Shown here: one piece after another, positions 46,301 through 58,300 of the stretch
Numbering within the stretch: the stretch's first letter is position 1
Layout of the letters: every line of letters begins with the position of its first letter
Assembly: GCA_021730935.1 (NCBI GenBank)
Contig: JAKFYJ010000004.1
Location: 1 to 64,000 of the forward strand
Direction of reading: 5' to 3'
DNA length: 64,000 bases
From: Elusimicrobiota bacterium
GTDB taxonomy: Bacteria > Elusimicrobiota > Elusimicrobia > 2-02-FULL-39-32
Notes under the pieces: generated by a model
Database searches by the model: none
Told to the model about the DNA's origin: nothing
The model's input: the letters and a program-made list of their open reading frames with translations, nothing else
Made by a program: the position numbers and the translations under genes

Positions 46301-49300
46301 GGAACGGAATTGAAGGCGAGAATATTGTTGCTGTTGTCGCGCGCTTCCACATGGAGTTTATAAACCGTGCTCGTGATGAAGACCGGCAGAGGCGAGGTCA
46401 ACTGCCAGTTTTCAGAAGCGCTGTTGAAGGCGCCGTCGACGGCCTGGGCTGTGAGCATATAAGCGGTGGTGGCTGAGAAATCCGTTCCGTTGAAAAAGTT
46501 GTCTTCGAAGGGAGCGGAAGCGCCGGTGGAAATCGCGATCGAGACAGCCGCAAGGGTGCCGTCTGTGTCCGAGGAAGTTCCCGCGATCACGGGAACGCTG
46601 TTGACGAACTGGTTGCTCGATTTGGGAGCGTCAAATCCCGCGAGCGGAGTTCCGGAATCATAAGTGAAAGTGGTGTGGAGCGTTGTGTAAACGTTTCCGG
46701 CATAATCGGTGATCCGGGCCGCGACGCGGTATTGCGTGCCGGTCACGAGGGAGGAGGCCCACCCGTCGCTGGTTCCGTCCCAGGCCCAGGTGGTTCCGTT
46801 CCAGCTCGTGGTGCTCCGCCACACGGGAGTTGATGAAGAGAAGCCCACTCCGCTCCACCAGATTTTGCCTCCGGTGTTCACGGAGGAAGACGCGAGAGAG
46901 AGTTCGATCAGCTGCACGCGGCTCACCGGGTCAACGGCGGTTCCGCTCACGAGCTGGTTGAAAAGACCCATGCGCCCGCTGGCGATCGGCGACAGGATGG
47001 TGGCGGTGGGCGCGTTGGAATCAAAGATGAAAGTCGTGGGGCCGGCCATCAGTGAGGCGTTTCCGGCGGAGTCATAGGACCGGGCGAAAGCATAAAAAGT
47101 GGTGCCGCTGAAAATCATCCCTGTGGAGGTGAGCCCCGTGTAATGCCACGTCAGGGTTCCGGGGCCTGCGGTTGAGATGGAAATGAAGTTGGTGGTCCCG
47201 CTTGTCGTCCAGCCCTGACCGTTCCACCAGACGTTCTGCTGAGTTGAACTCGTGATGGCCACCTCAACTCTGCCGATCTGAGGCGATATTCCCGGACGGT
47301 CAATGGCGGTTCCCGTGAGGTCGACGGCGCTTGAGCCGTTATTATAGGAATTGGGGGTTGGAGAAACGATGTTGACCAGCGGCGTGGACCGGTCGACATA
47401 GAACGTGGTTCCGGTGGTCAGGAATTTTCTGGTGTTCAGAGCGATGCCGTTGTTTTGGTCGGAAATTTCAAGGGTGATGAAATAGCTGGTGTTGTCGGTC
47501 AGGGATCCGGTCGCCAGCTGGATGAAGGTCCACGTGGGAGCGTTCCAGTTTCCGCCGGTGATGTTGATGGGGTTGATCGTGCCCTGGTTGAAAGCCGAGA
47601 TGCCGTCCCACCACAGCATGTCCGAGTTGCGCCGGACCGCGATCTTGAGAGGGGTGAAGATGTCCGACGGATAAAGCGGGTTGCCGGAAATATCGCTCGC
47701 GGTTCCGGAAATGGTTTCAATGCCCCGGATCAAAGCGCCGTCGGCCGGGAGCAGGACGGCATAGGTCGGCGACGAGGTGTCATAAACGAAGTTCGAACTT
47801 GAAATGCTGGTGTTGAGGGATTGGAGGTCCGTGTTGTCGGTGGCGATGGCGGAAATTTCGAAGCGGCGGTCATTGATGAGGGTCACGCTGCTGATGGCGA
47901 ACGCGGAAGACGACGCGAAATGAGTGAGCGAGGTCACGTTCATATAGTCCGTGACGGCAAGGAATCCGCTCCCGTTCCAATAGGGCGAGCCTTCGCCGCC
48001 TTCAAAGAGTTTCTGAATGGCGACATCCACGCGTTTGATGCCGGTCAAATCCGTTGCGGTTCCGGAAATGGTGCCGATGTCGTTCAAGCGGGGATAGGTT
48101 GAGAAAGCGATCTGCTGGACGGAAGGTTCTGCGGGGTTCTGGAGAGCCAGCGTCGGGAACGCGCTGTCATAGGTGAAGGTGACGGAGTTGACGCCGACGG
48201 TGAAATCGGAGTTTGCGGCGTGCACGTTTCCGGCCACGTCATAGGCCCGCGCTTGCATGAAATATCTTCTGCCGCTCACCCAGGCGATGTTGGAGGAGAG
48301 CCAGGTGTTCCAGTCGCCGTTCACGTTCACCGCCGCTGTCCAGGACGCGGCCGCGAGACTGAAATTGTTGTTCACGCGGGAATACCATCCGGCAGTGTCG
48401 ATCTGAATGGCATATTCCACGGTGGACTGGCTGGCGGCGAAATTGTCGGCGGCGGTCCCGGAGATATTGACGATCGAGGTGAGGGTGCCCCCGTTGCTTG
48501 GAGAGAGAATGCGCACGGTCGGCGTGGACACGTCGAAATAAAATGTCGTCGGGGTGTTCAGGGGCTCCGCGTTGCCCGCTCGGTCCACGGCGCGGGAACG
48601 GGTTTCATAGGTTCTGCCGCTCACAAGATAAGGCGCGATGGATCCGATGGCGGTCCAGACGTTGCCGCCGGTGTATCCCAAAGCGAAGAATTGTTCAGTC
48701 GCGGCCGAGAAGGTGGATCCGTTCCAATATCCGTTGGCGATGGAGGTGTCGCGGATGGAAGTGGAGGTCGCATACACTCTGCCGGCCTCTCCTTCGTCCA
48801 TGGCGGTCCCGGTGATCAGAGGGAGGTTTCCGGCCCGGTAATAATTGAAATTGCCGACGGAAGTGATGGCGCTGGTCGGGAACCCCGTGTCATAGGTGAA
48901 GGTGATGGAGGAAACGCCGTAGACGAAATTGTTCTGGACATTGCCGGCCAGGTCGCGCGCGCGTCCCCAGACCGTATAGGTGCTGTTGTTGGCAAGATAA
49001 GTTTCAGGGATCGAGGCCGACCAGGTGGATCCGTATAAAACCCCGGCGGTGGAAACGGAAATCGGAGTTGCGGAAGCTGTCCACCCGCCCGCGGTCAGGA
49101 AGATGTCGGAAGTGGATTGCTTGACGAAGAGGTCAATTTGGTTGACGAAATTCGCGTTCGTGCTGGTCCTGACCCAATCGGCCGCTGTTCCGGAAACGGT
49201 CGCGGCCTGGCCGGAGCGGAGATAAAAGAGATGATTGGGGAGAGTGACCGAGGCGGTCGGGAAATCAAGGTCGAAGGTGAACGTGGAAGAGCGCACGGTG

Positions 49301-52300
49301 CCCTGGTTGCCCGCGCCGGAACCTTCTTCGTTAAGGACGTCATCGATCGCTTTGGTCGCGATGTAATAGGACGTGCCGCTCTGGAGTTTGGACGCGCTCA
49401 GGAGGGCATAAGTCCAGGACGCCGGATTGCCCGCGGTGAAGGGCTGCTGAACGGGAAGCCAGGTGACGGCGGCTTGAGAGAAGTTGGCGTTGTCATACCA
49501 AAGCCCCGTGCTTAAATTCTTGACGGCGATGGAACTGAACTGAACGGTGCCGAGTCCCGTGTCGCTGGCGGTTCCGGAAATGGATCCGCCGGGGATCCCC
49601 GTGATGACATAAGAGGACGGCACCACCACATAGGAAACCGGAAGAGACCGGTCCGAGATGAAGGTGCTGGTCGCATAAACTGAGGAATAATTTCCTGCGC
49701 TGTCTCTGGCGCGCACGATCACGCTGTAAGACGCGTTGTCCACGAAAAAGTTTTGGGCAAAGGTTCCGCTGGACCAATTGAGATAGCTGTTGCCGGTTGC
49801 GGCGCTGAACCACTCGCTCCCGTCGGGATCCTGGGTGAACAAAGGCGTGGCGAGAGTTCCCGGGATCCAATATTTCAGGAATTTATTGTTGGCGTCGATG
49901 TCGGGCGATTCCTGGCGGATCCTGATCTGCACCTGGTTCAAGGTCCCGTTGCCTCCGGCCGGCTGATCCTGCGCCGTTCCCGTGATCAGGGGAACATTGG
50001 TTTCTCTCGGGCCGTTCGGTTCGATGAACCCGGCGATCGGAGGAGTCACATCATAAACAAAACTCACGGAGTTGACTGAGACGGAATAGGCGGTTTGCTC
50101 ATTTCCGGCTTTATCCGTCGCTTTGCTGGTGATGGTGTATCGTCTCCCGGACACCCAGGGGATGCTGGCGGACGAGTTGAAGGCCAGGTTCGAGGTCGTC
50201 GAAACGGTGGGATTGAAATATTGTGTTGTTCCTTCGAAATCGTTGTTGCTCATGCGGTAATATCCGCCGGTGTCCACATAAACGGCGTATTCCACTTTCT
50301 GCAAACTGTTCAGGCTGAAGAGGTTGTCCGCCGCGCTGATGGTGATGCTGGTGAGCTGGGTGAGATAAGTTCCGTCGACGGGAGCATTGATCTGCGTCGT
50401 GGGCGAGGAGATGTCGAAATAAAACGTGCTCGGGATGTTCAGGGGTTCAGCAATTCCGGCTTTATCCACGGCCCGCATGCGGGCTTCATAGGCCCGGCCT
50501 GTCACGAGAGAAACGACCGGCAGGGGGATGGCCCAGTTGCTTCCCGACTGATAAACCATCGGGAAGAATTGCTCCGTTGCCGCCGTGAAAGAAGATCCGT
50601 CCCAATATCCGTTTGCGGCGGAAGTGTCGCGGAAAGAATATGAAGAAACAGACACGCGTCCGGCTTCGGTTTCGTCCACCGCCGTTCCGCTCAGCGTCGG
50701 GACGCTGGCCGCGCGGTAGAAACTGAAATTCGTGAGGCTCGTGATCGCGCTCGTGGGGGAGCCGGCGTCATAGTTGAAGGTGATGGATGAGGCTCCATAG
50801 GTGAATTGCGTCTGCAGGTTTCCGGCCAGATCGCGGGCGCGGGACCAGATGATGTAGGTGCTGTTGTGGATCAAAAAGGATTCGGAAACTGCCGCGGACC
50901 AAGTGGATCCGAAGGGCATGCTGTTGGTGGAGGCGGACACGGGAGTGGCGCTGTTCACCCAACCGCTCCCTGTGAGGAAGATGCCGGAAGTGGACTGTTT
51001 CACAAAGACATCCATTTCGTTCACGAAGTTTGTGGCGCTGCTGGTCCTCACCCAGTCCGTTGCGGTTCCGACGATGGTTCCGGTCTGTCCGGGTCTGCGA
51101 TAGGACAAGTGAGCGGGGTTGGTGAGAGTGGATGTGGGGAAATCCGTGTCGTAGGTGAAGGTGGAAGAGCGGACGGTTCCGTTGTTCCCGCTCCCGTTGC
51201 CTTCAATGTTGGCCACTTCGTCGATGGCGCGGCTCATCACATAATAGGACGCGCCGCTCCTCAGGGAGGAAGGAGGAATCGTCAACTGCCAGGACGCGGG
51301 CGCGCCTCCCACGAAACTGACGCCGCTGGCCTGAGTGAGCCAGTTCGGGGCCGCCTGATCCACGGAGAAGACCCCGGCCGCGTTCAGCCAGGTGGTGGCG
51401 TTTCCGGTCAGCTGTTTGACCGCGACGTTCACGTCGTTGACGAGGCCGGCGGAATCGGAGGCCGTCCCTGAAATCAAACTCCCGGGGAGACCCGAAATCA
51501 CGCCCGAGGACGGCTGAGACACATAAGAAGACGGCAGGCCGTTGTCCATGGTGAAACTGACCGTCGTAAAGTTTGTGGAATAATTTCCGGCGTTGTCGCG
51601 CGAGCGGACGATGATGCTGTAAGACGAATTGTCCACCCAGAACCCGGCGAAAGACCCGGTGGACCAAAGCGAGGTCCCGTTTACGGAGAACCATTCCGAT
51701 CCGTCATTGCCGTCCTTCGAAAAATCATTGTTGTTCTGGGGGGCGGAGCGGTCTGTTGCGGGGTTCCAATATTTTCCCGCAAGTCCTCCGCTGGACGGGG
51801 TGTTCAAACGGATCCTCATCTGCACCGACTGAAGCCCGCTTCCGCCCGTGTCTGCCGCGGAGCCCGTGGAGAAAGCCACGGACGATTGTCTCAGGAGATA
51901 GGACTGCGGATATCCGATCGCGACCGTGGGAGGCGTCGGATCGAAGAGGAAAGTATAGGTTGAAGTGTTGAGTTCGTTGCTGATGTTGTGCGCGCGGTCC
52001 ATGACGCGGCTCCGGACCCAATAGGAGTTTCCGGAGGCGAATGAGGGAATCGATGAAGCGGGCAGGGACCAGGCGTTCTCGGAAGACTGCCCGACCACAT
52101 ATCCCAGCTGGACAGGATAGAACGATTCCGGCTGGTCGAAGGACCCTCCGCCCAGCCCGTCCCAATAAAGCCCTCCCACTTCTTGGATCGCGATTTCGAC
52201 TCGTTCAAATCCGGAGTTTCTGGCCGCCACGCCCGCGACCTGTTCGTCCTGAACCGTTCCGCTGATGAACGTGACCGTCGAGATATAGGCCGCGTTGGGA

Positions 52301-55300
52301 TAAAGCAGGGTCGAGGTCGGGCGCGCAGTGTCATAAAGGAAATCGATGCTCCCGGAAGTCGGATCGGAAGAAACGTTCAGCGCGCCGTCGAAGAGGCGGG
52401 CGCGGTAGAGATAGCGCTGGCCGCTCTGGAGAGGGATGGCCGTTGAGTTGACGAAGGTCGCGGACGTCGTGAAGCGCAGGAAATTGTTGACGCCGTTCCA
52501 GGAGGAAGCGACGACGGCGAAATTCGTTCCGTCAAAGAACAGCACCGCGGTGCTTTCGCGGAGCTCATATTCCGTTCTCGAAACGCCGCTGATGGAATCC
52601 TGCGCGGTTCCGGCGAGCGATGAGACGGATTTCGGGGCATAGTTGCCCGTGAAGGGAGAGACGCCCGCGCCGCCGTAATATCCGCCGTCCACGGGGTTTG
52701 TGCTCACGATCGTTTCGGCGACCAGATCGACGGTGAATGAAGAGACGGTGAGCACGGTCTGGGTGTTGCCGGAGACGTCGAACGCTTTGGGCGTGACCGC
52801 ATAGGTCTGGTTGCCGGCCAGCATGGCGGGCGGGACCGTATAAGACCATGCGGTCTGAGTGTTCACGGTTGCCGTCGTATAGTAAGCCGTGTTGGTCCAC
52901 GAAGAACCGGTCCAATAAAATGCCGGAACGGCCGCCGGAGTGGCAATCTGAATTTCCATTCTGAGGAGGCCCGAGAGGGTGGCGTCCGCCGTTCCCTGGA
53001 TCTGGGTCAGGCCGTTGACGAACCCGCCTTTCGCCGGGACGGTGACGCTGGAGATCGGCGGGGTGTCGTCCACGATGAAGGTCCGCATCGTGTTGAAATT
53101 GCTCCGGTTGGACTGGCTGAAAAGCGTGTCCGAAGACATGGTGACGGCGTCCAAACCGCGCGCCTGAATGCGGAAGGTCTGATCGCCCTGGCTCTGCCAG
53201 GATGTGCCGCTTCCATCGGACAGCGGGAGCGGGACAAGCGACCAATTGCCTCCAGCGGCGGAACGTGAAATCGTTGAAACCGTCGTGGTCCAGGCCGTGC
53301 CGCTCCAATAAGTCGTCACGCCGCCTGAAAGATAAGACAGCTGAGCTTCAATGGCGCCCACAGCTCCGAACATTCCGGCGCCCATTGCGGGATTGTCCGC
53401 CGCGGTCCCGCCGATCCCGTTCGCGTTGATGCTGGCCGCGGTGAATTTCAATCCGTCGGAAGCGGGGTTTGAGTTGATCACGGTCGGAGAAGACACGTCA
53501 TAAGTGAAAGTCCTTGAGGAAGCGGGGACCGCAAAGAAATTCTGGATGTTGCCGGCCGTGTCCACGGCCCAGGCGCGCACGGAATATCTCGTGCCGGAAG
53601 TGAAAGAGTTTCTCAAAACGGCGCTGTCATAATACCACACGGATCCCGCGATGGAGGTTGCGGTCTGCGTGCTGGCCGCCTGCGTTTCGTCGGCTAAAAA
53701 TCCGCTTGAGCCGTCGAAGAAAAGTCCGCTGGTCAGGTTTTGGATCCTCAAATAAACCTGAGAAACGCCGGACGGCTGTTTGGACCCTGACCCGTCGGGA
53801 TCTGCGTCCCCGACTGTCCCTGAAAGGACGCCGATGTCTTTGAAATAGACTCCGCTCGCAGGGTTGACGATCGTCGCGGTGGGTTTGGTGATGTCGAAAC
53901 GGAAAGTGTTGTCGGAGATGGTCTGGTTTCCCGCGCGATCGGTGGCGAGGGTGCGGATGCGGTATTGTTCTCCGTCTTCCCAGAGCGAGTTGGACTTGAT
54001 CACTCCAGTGTCCGTGTATATGGGGTCGGCCGCGCCGTTGCTGGTCAAAAGAGTTCCGGCGCCCAGCACTGCGGTGAAAGTGTTGGTCGTGATGTCGTAT
54101 CCTTTCTGGTCGTCGCCCAGCCGGTCAATGCGGAACTGCACCGTCGTGAGCTGTCCGGGAGACGCGTCGCTCACATTGGCGCGGATGAGGAGCAGGGTGT
54201 TCGTGGAGGCCTGGGGAGGATCCAGCGTCGTCGCCGCAGGAACGGAAGAGTCCAAAACAAAAAATTTGGTCTCGAGGCCTGAGGTGAAATCGGACTCCGC
54301 CGAGGATCCGTTTAAAGCGCGCGATTCAACTTTATAGTTCCTGTTGCCGACGCCGTCGAAGAGCGTGCTCGGGAAGGGAACGGCGGTCAGGTCCGCGGTC
54401 CAGTTGCTCCCTGAAAGAGGGTTGTTGACTCCCAAATATCCGTTCGTTGAGAACAGGACATTCAAGGTGTTCGTTGAAATCCAGCTGCTTCCCGTCCAGA
54501 CCTTGTCAGGGTTGGAATCGATTTCGGTGATGCGGATCTGGACCGTGGTCGCGTCCGAGGCGGTTCCGTAAATCTGAAGGAGGCGGTTCGTCGATGCCCC
54601 ATAGTTGGGAGGGGAATGGTGCGGGGTTCCTGCCGCAGGGTTCTGGATGATGGACTCGATGTCCAAAGACGGCGTGGTGAAGTTGAAGGTGCTTTGATAC
54701 ATCTGACTGCGGTTGGTGGCCGTGTCGGTGGCCATCACATAGATGATGTATTGGTGCGCCGGGCTCGCCGACCAGGTGGGCGTGTCGGACCCGGTGATAT
54801 ACCAGTTCCATCGCCGGTATCCGGACTGATCATCGGCCTGGCTGATATTGGCGGGCGGGATCTGATAAAAGTGAGTGGTGAAATCGATCGGTTCCGCTTT
54901 GTATTTGCTCCCTTGTTCCGAGAAGGTCTTGGTGGTGTTGTTCCAGAAGGCCTGGTCCGTTTCCGACCAGATGGCGATGGAGGCGCTGGCAAGGGAGACG
55001 CCTTGGTTGGAGAATCCTTTGTATTCGTCGATGGTCCCTGAAATGGTTCCCAAACTGGTCTGGTTGGAGATGGAGCCCTGCCCCGGGGTTTGGATGGCCG
55101 CCACCGGAGCGGAAGTGTCGATGACGAAGAAGGCCACATTGTTTCCGCTGTTGCCGATGGTTTCCTTGTTTCCGCTCAGCGTGCCGATCAAATCGCTGTG
55201 CGTGTTGTCGACGGCCTGGGAGCGCAGTCTGTAATATTTTCCCGCGCCGCCCTCAAAGTTGGCGGGATTGAAAGTGTTGGCCCACGAGCTTGCGCCGTCA

Positions 55301-58300
55301 GTCAGAACGGAAATCGTGGATTGGAAAAGGGAGGAGGCGGAGAATCCGGACCCGTTCCACCAATAATCGTCCGTGCCCGGGTTCGTGAAAACGTCGTCGG
55401 TCCGAGACAGCATCAAGTCCCACAGGATTCCGTTTTGAGTGGAGTCGCCCGGGACGATGCGCACGCCTGCCGAGGATCCGTCGTTGTCATAGGCCGTTCC
55501 GGAGATCAAGGTCAGAGTCCGGGTGGTTTTGTTGTAATAGTTTCCCACCGCAGGCGGCTGAGTGATCCCAGACCGGGGCGCGATTTTGTCATAAATCAGG
55601 AGCCGATTCACCGTGGTGGTGGACTCCAAGTTGGCATAATTTGCGGAAGGTTTTTCCGCGAAGTCTTTGGACCAGGCATAGATTTTTATGGTTTCCGTCG
55701 ATCTCCCGCCTGCGTCGATCAGGCTGAAGGCCAGGTTCGGGACCCCAAGGCTCCAGTTCTGCGGAATTGCCGGGCCCACGACGAACTGCTGGGAGTCCGG
55801 CGAGGGGCGGGAGGCCTGCCACTGAGACGCTCCGTCCCACCAAAAATTGTCGCTGGAACGCTGGATCTGATAAAAAGTTTGATACAACCCCACGGTGGTT
55901 CCGGTCGGCAGATCCTGAGCGGTCCCCGCGATCGTGATCCCGCTCACGACTCCTGCGGCGTTCACGGCGTAGCTGTTATTCGCGGGGCTGACGACGGCGG
56001 AAGAGGGAGAACTTTCATCGACTCGGAAGCGGATGTTGGCGGTCCCGGCTCCGCTCGTAGTCCCCGTGCTTCCGGCATAATCGATGGCATAAACTTTGAG
56101 GTTCAATTCTTGTTTGTTGATCGCGGCCGCGTTCCAGTCAACGCCCGTGTCCGACCATATCGTATAAATCCCGTTGGCCGTCATCTGGGTTTCGTTCCAG
56201 ATCACATTGTCATTGGACCCTGTGCACCAGGCTCCTGCGGGATCCCCGCCGTTACAGCTCCCGTCCGTGCGCCCTTCGCGTTTCCAATATCTGCCGCTGG
56301 GCGTGGTGATCGCATATCTCACAAGATTGATGCCGGAATCGTTCACGGATCCGGACCCGTCGTTTGCGGTTCCGGAGATGGTGACCAGGGCGTTATGTCC
56401 ATAAACATTCTGCCCGTTCGCGCTCAAGGCTGAAGTGGGCGAAGATATCTTGACCTGGGGCGCGGTGTTGTCCACGCGGAAAATAAATTTCGTGCTCACA
56501 TTGCTGGCGAGAGGGTTGGAGGTTTCCGTGTTCGGGCCCGGGGTGATGAAGGATCCGTCATTGGCTCGCGAGAAAACGCGGTATTCATATCCTTCAACAA
56601 AATCAACCGCCGAGGTGCTGAGGGTCCAGGAATAAGTGCTTCGTCCAACCGGGATCTGGGTTCCCACGATAGAATCCTGGGCGTTCATCCAGAGGTTGCT
56701 GGCCGTGGTTATAAAGGAAGAAATGTCAGCGCCATAAAATTGTTTACCGTCTTCGCGCTTGATGGCGATCTGAGTATGGATGGACCCTGAGTTGAAATCC
56801 GAGGCTGTTCCGGCGATGGTGATTTGAGCGCCGGCCTGAATGTATTGCGTCTGCGAGATCTGGGAGTACCCCGCGACGGAGGTGACAGAGGACACGGGGA
56901 CATCGGTGTCATAATACCAGGACACCCGGAAACTGGAATCGAGAGCGGCGGTCGAGACCTGGTTGTTGAGCGCGTCCATGGGCCGAATGACAGCTTCATA
57001 TTTGTTTCCGCTCGTGTGGGTGATGGAGTTTAAAAGATAGGTCGGGGAAAGGACCGGAGCGGAACTATACGCCACCGTGCTCGCGTATATTTCGTTGTCG
57101 CCCGCAGGGACCGTCTGCCAGGAAGATCCGTTCCACATCCGAGTGCTTCCGCTGGCCTGGTATTCAAAGTATTTATATCGGACCAACTTGATGCCGGAAC
57201 CGCTCCTCAAGGCGTTGGAATTTAAATCCAGGAGATCGCTTGCGGTGAAGCTCAAATTCGGGATCGCGTTCAATCTCACGTTATTCGGGCTGGGCTCGCT
57301 GATGCTGACCACTCTGGGAGAGGACACATCCACGGTGAAAGTGGTGACCACGACATTTTGGTCCAGGGTCGTGCCGCCGTCGGAACTGAGGGCGCGGTAA
57401 TGGATGGCATATTGTTGTCCGTCGATCTGCAATGAGGGAGTGAAGGAATTGAGCGTTCCCGTGGAGAGGTGGTTGTTGGTCCCGCTAGCCGGCAAGCTGA
57501 AGGAGTTCCCCTGGGCCGCGCTCAAATCGAACCACTGCCTGCTTCCGGAATTCAGGAAGAGCCCGCCGTCGTTCCACCAATATCCGTCGGAAACTCGTTG
57601 AATGGCGTATTGGATCATGCTCACAACCACGCCCGGAGTGGAATCCGCCACGCCGTCGCCTGTCGTGTCCACGCCGGCCGTGCTCGTGAAGACCTGGATC
57701 TTTCCGTAATATCCGGAGGTGAAACCTTGCAGGATCGGGCTCATTACGGTTTGGGTGACGGAAAAAGTTCCCACGACGACGCTGGTCGAAATCTGGCTGT
57801 CCGGATTTGTGATCCTGATGCCGCGCCAACCGAGAGAAGCCGGGGGGCTTGAGGCGATGAACACGGTGACGGTGATGGAGCTTCCCGGAGAAGCCCATGT
57901 CACGGATGTCACAGAGACCCCGGTTCCGGCAGTGAATGTCATTGAAGAAATGGATGCCGCATTGTCCGGTTCATCAAACCATTTCATGAAGTTGCCGCCC
58001 CGGATCGTGATGGCCCGATAAGAGCCAAAACCTCCGGTGGGGATGGTGCTCCCGTTAATATAGAGAGAATTGATGAACGGCGTGGGAACCGTGTATGTGG
58101 AGAGGCGATATCCCGTCTGCTGGCCGTCCACATTCTGGACACGGATGTCGAAAGGCCCGGAAGTCCCGTTGGTCAGGAGCCGGATGCTGGCGGAAATTGA
58201 ACTCACGCTTAAATAGGAAGTGGAGGTGATTTGAATGGTCGCTGTGGATGCGGCGTTGAAGAAAATTTGAGCGGTCGGTGCAAATTGCAGTTCGGGCCAA

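Larger units (their letters stand above)
33300..57750 (-). repeat. ISGTA Ig-like repeat array (about 61 units, family A)
   Basis: Units average about 130 residues. They begin with (Y/F/V)-D-x-x-x-P-(T/V)-(S/A)-x-(I/V)-x-x-P, followed by I-S-G-T-A-x-D, a V-x-(V/I)-x-(I/L) strand, Y-W-(N/D)-G-(S/T) and finally Y-x-(I/V)-x-(S/A)-(R/K)-A-x-D-x-A-G-N. I counted 61 starts by eye; a few are degenerate. A five-unit block occurs three times (see findings). Confidence 0.88.

Noticed and set aside
55090-56433. 447-codon plus-strand open frame
   Set aside because: Antisense to ISGTA units, low-complexity composition, no recognisable domain.
33300-57750. Periodic repeats as a possible CRISPR or DNA satellite
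   Set aside because: Period is about 390 bases, conserved at protein level with synonymous drift and no short identical repeats with unique spacers.
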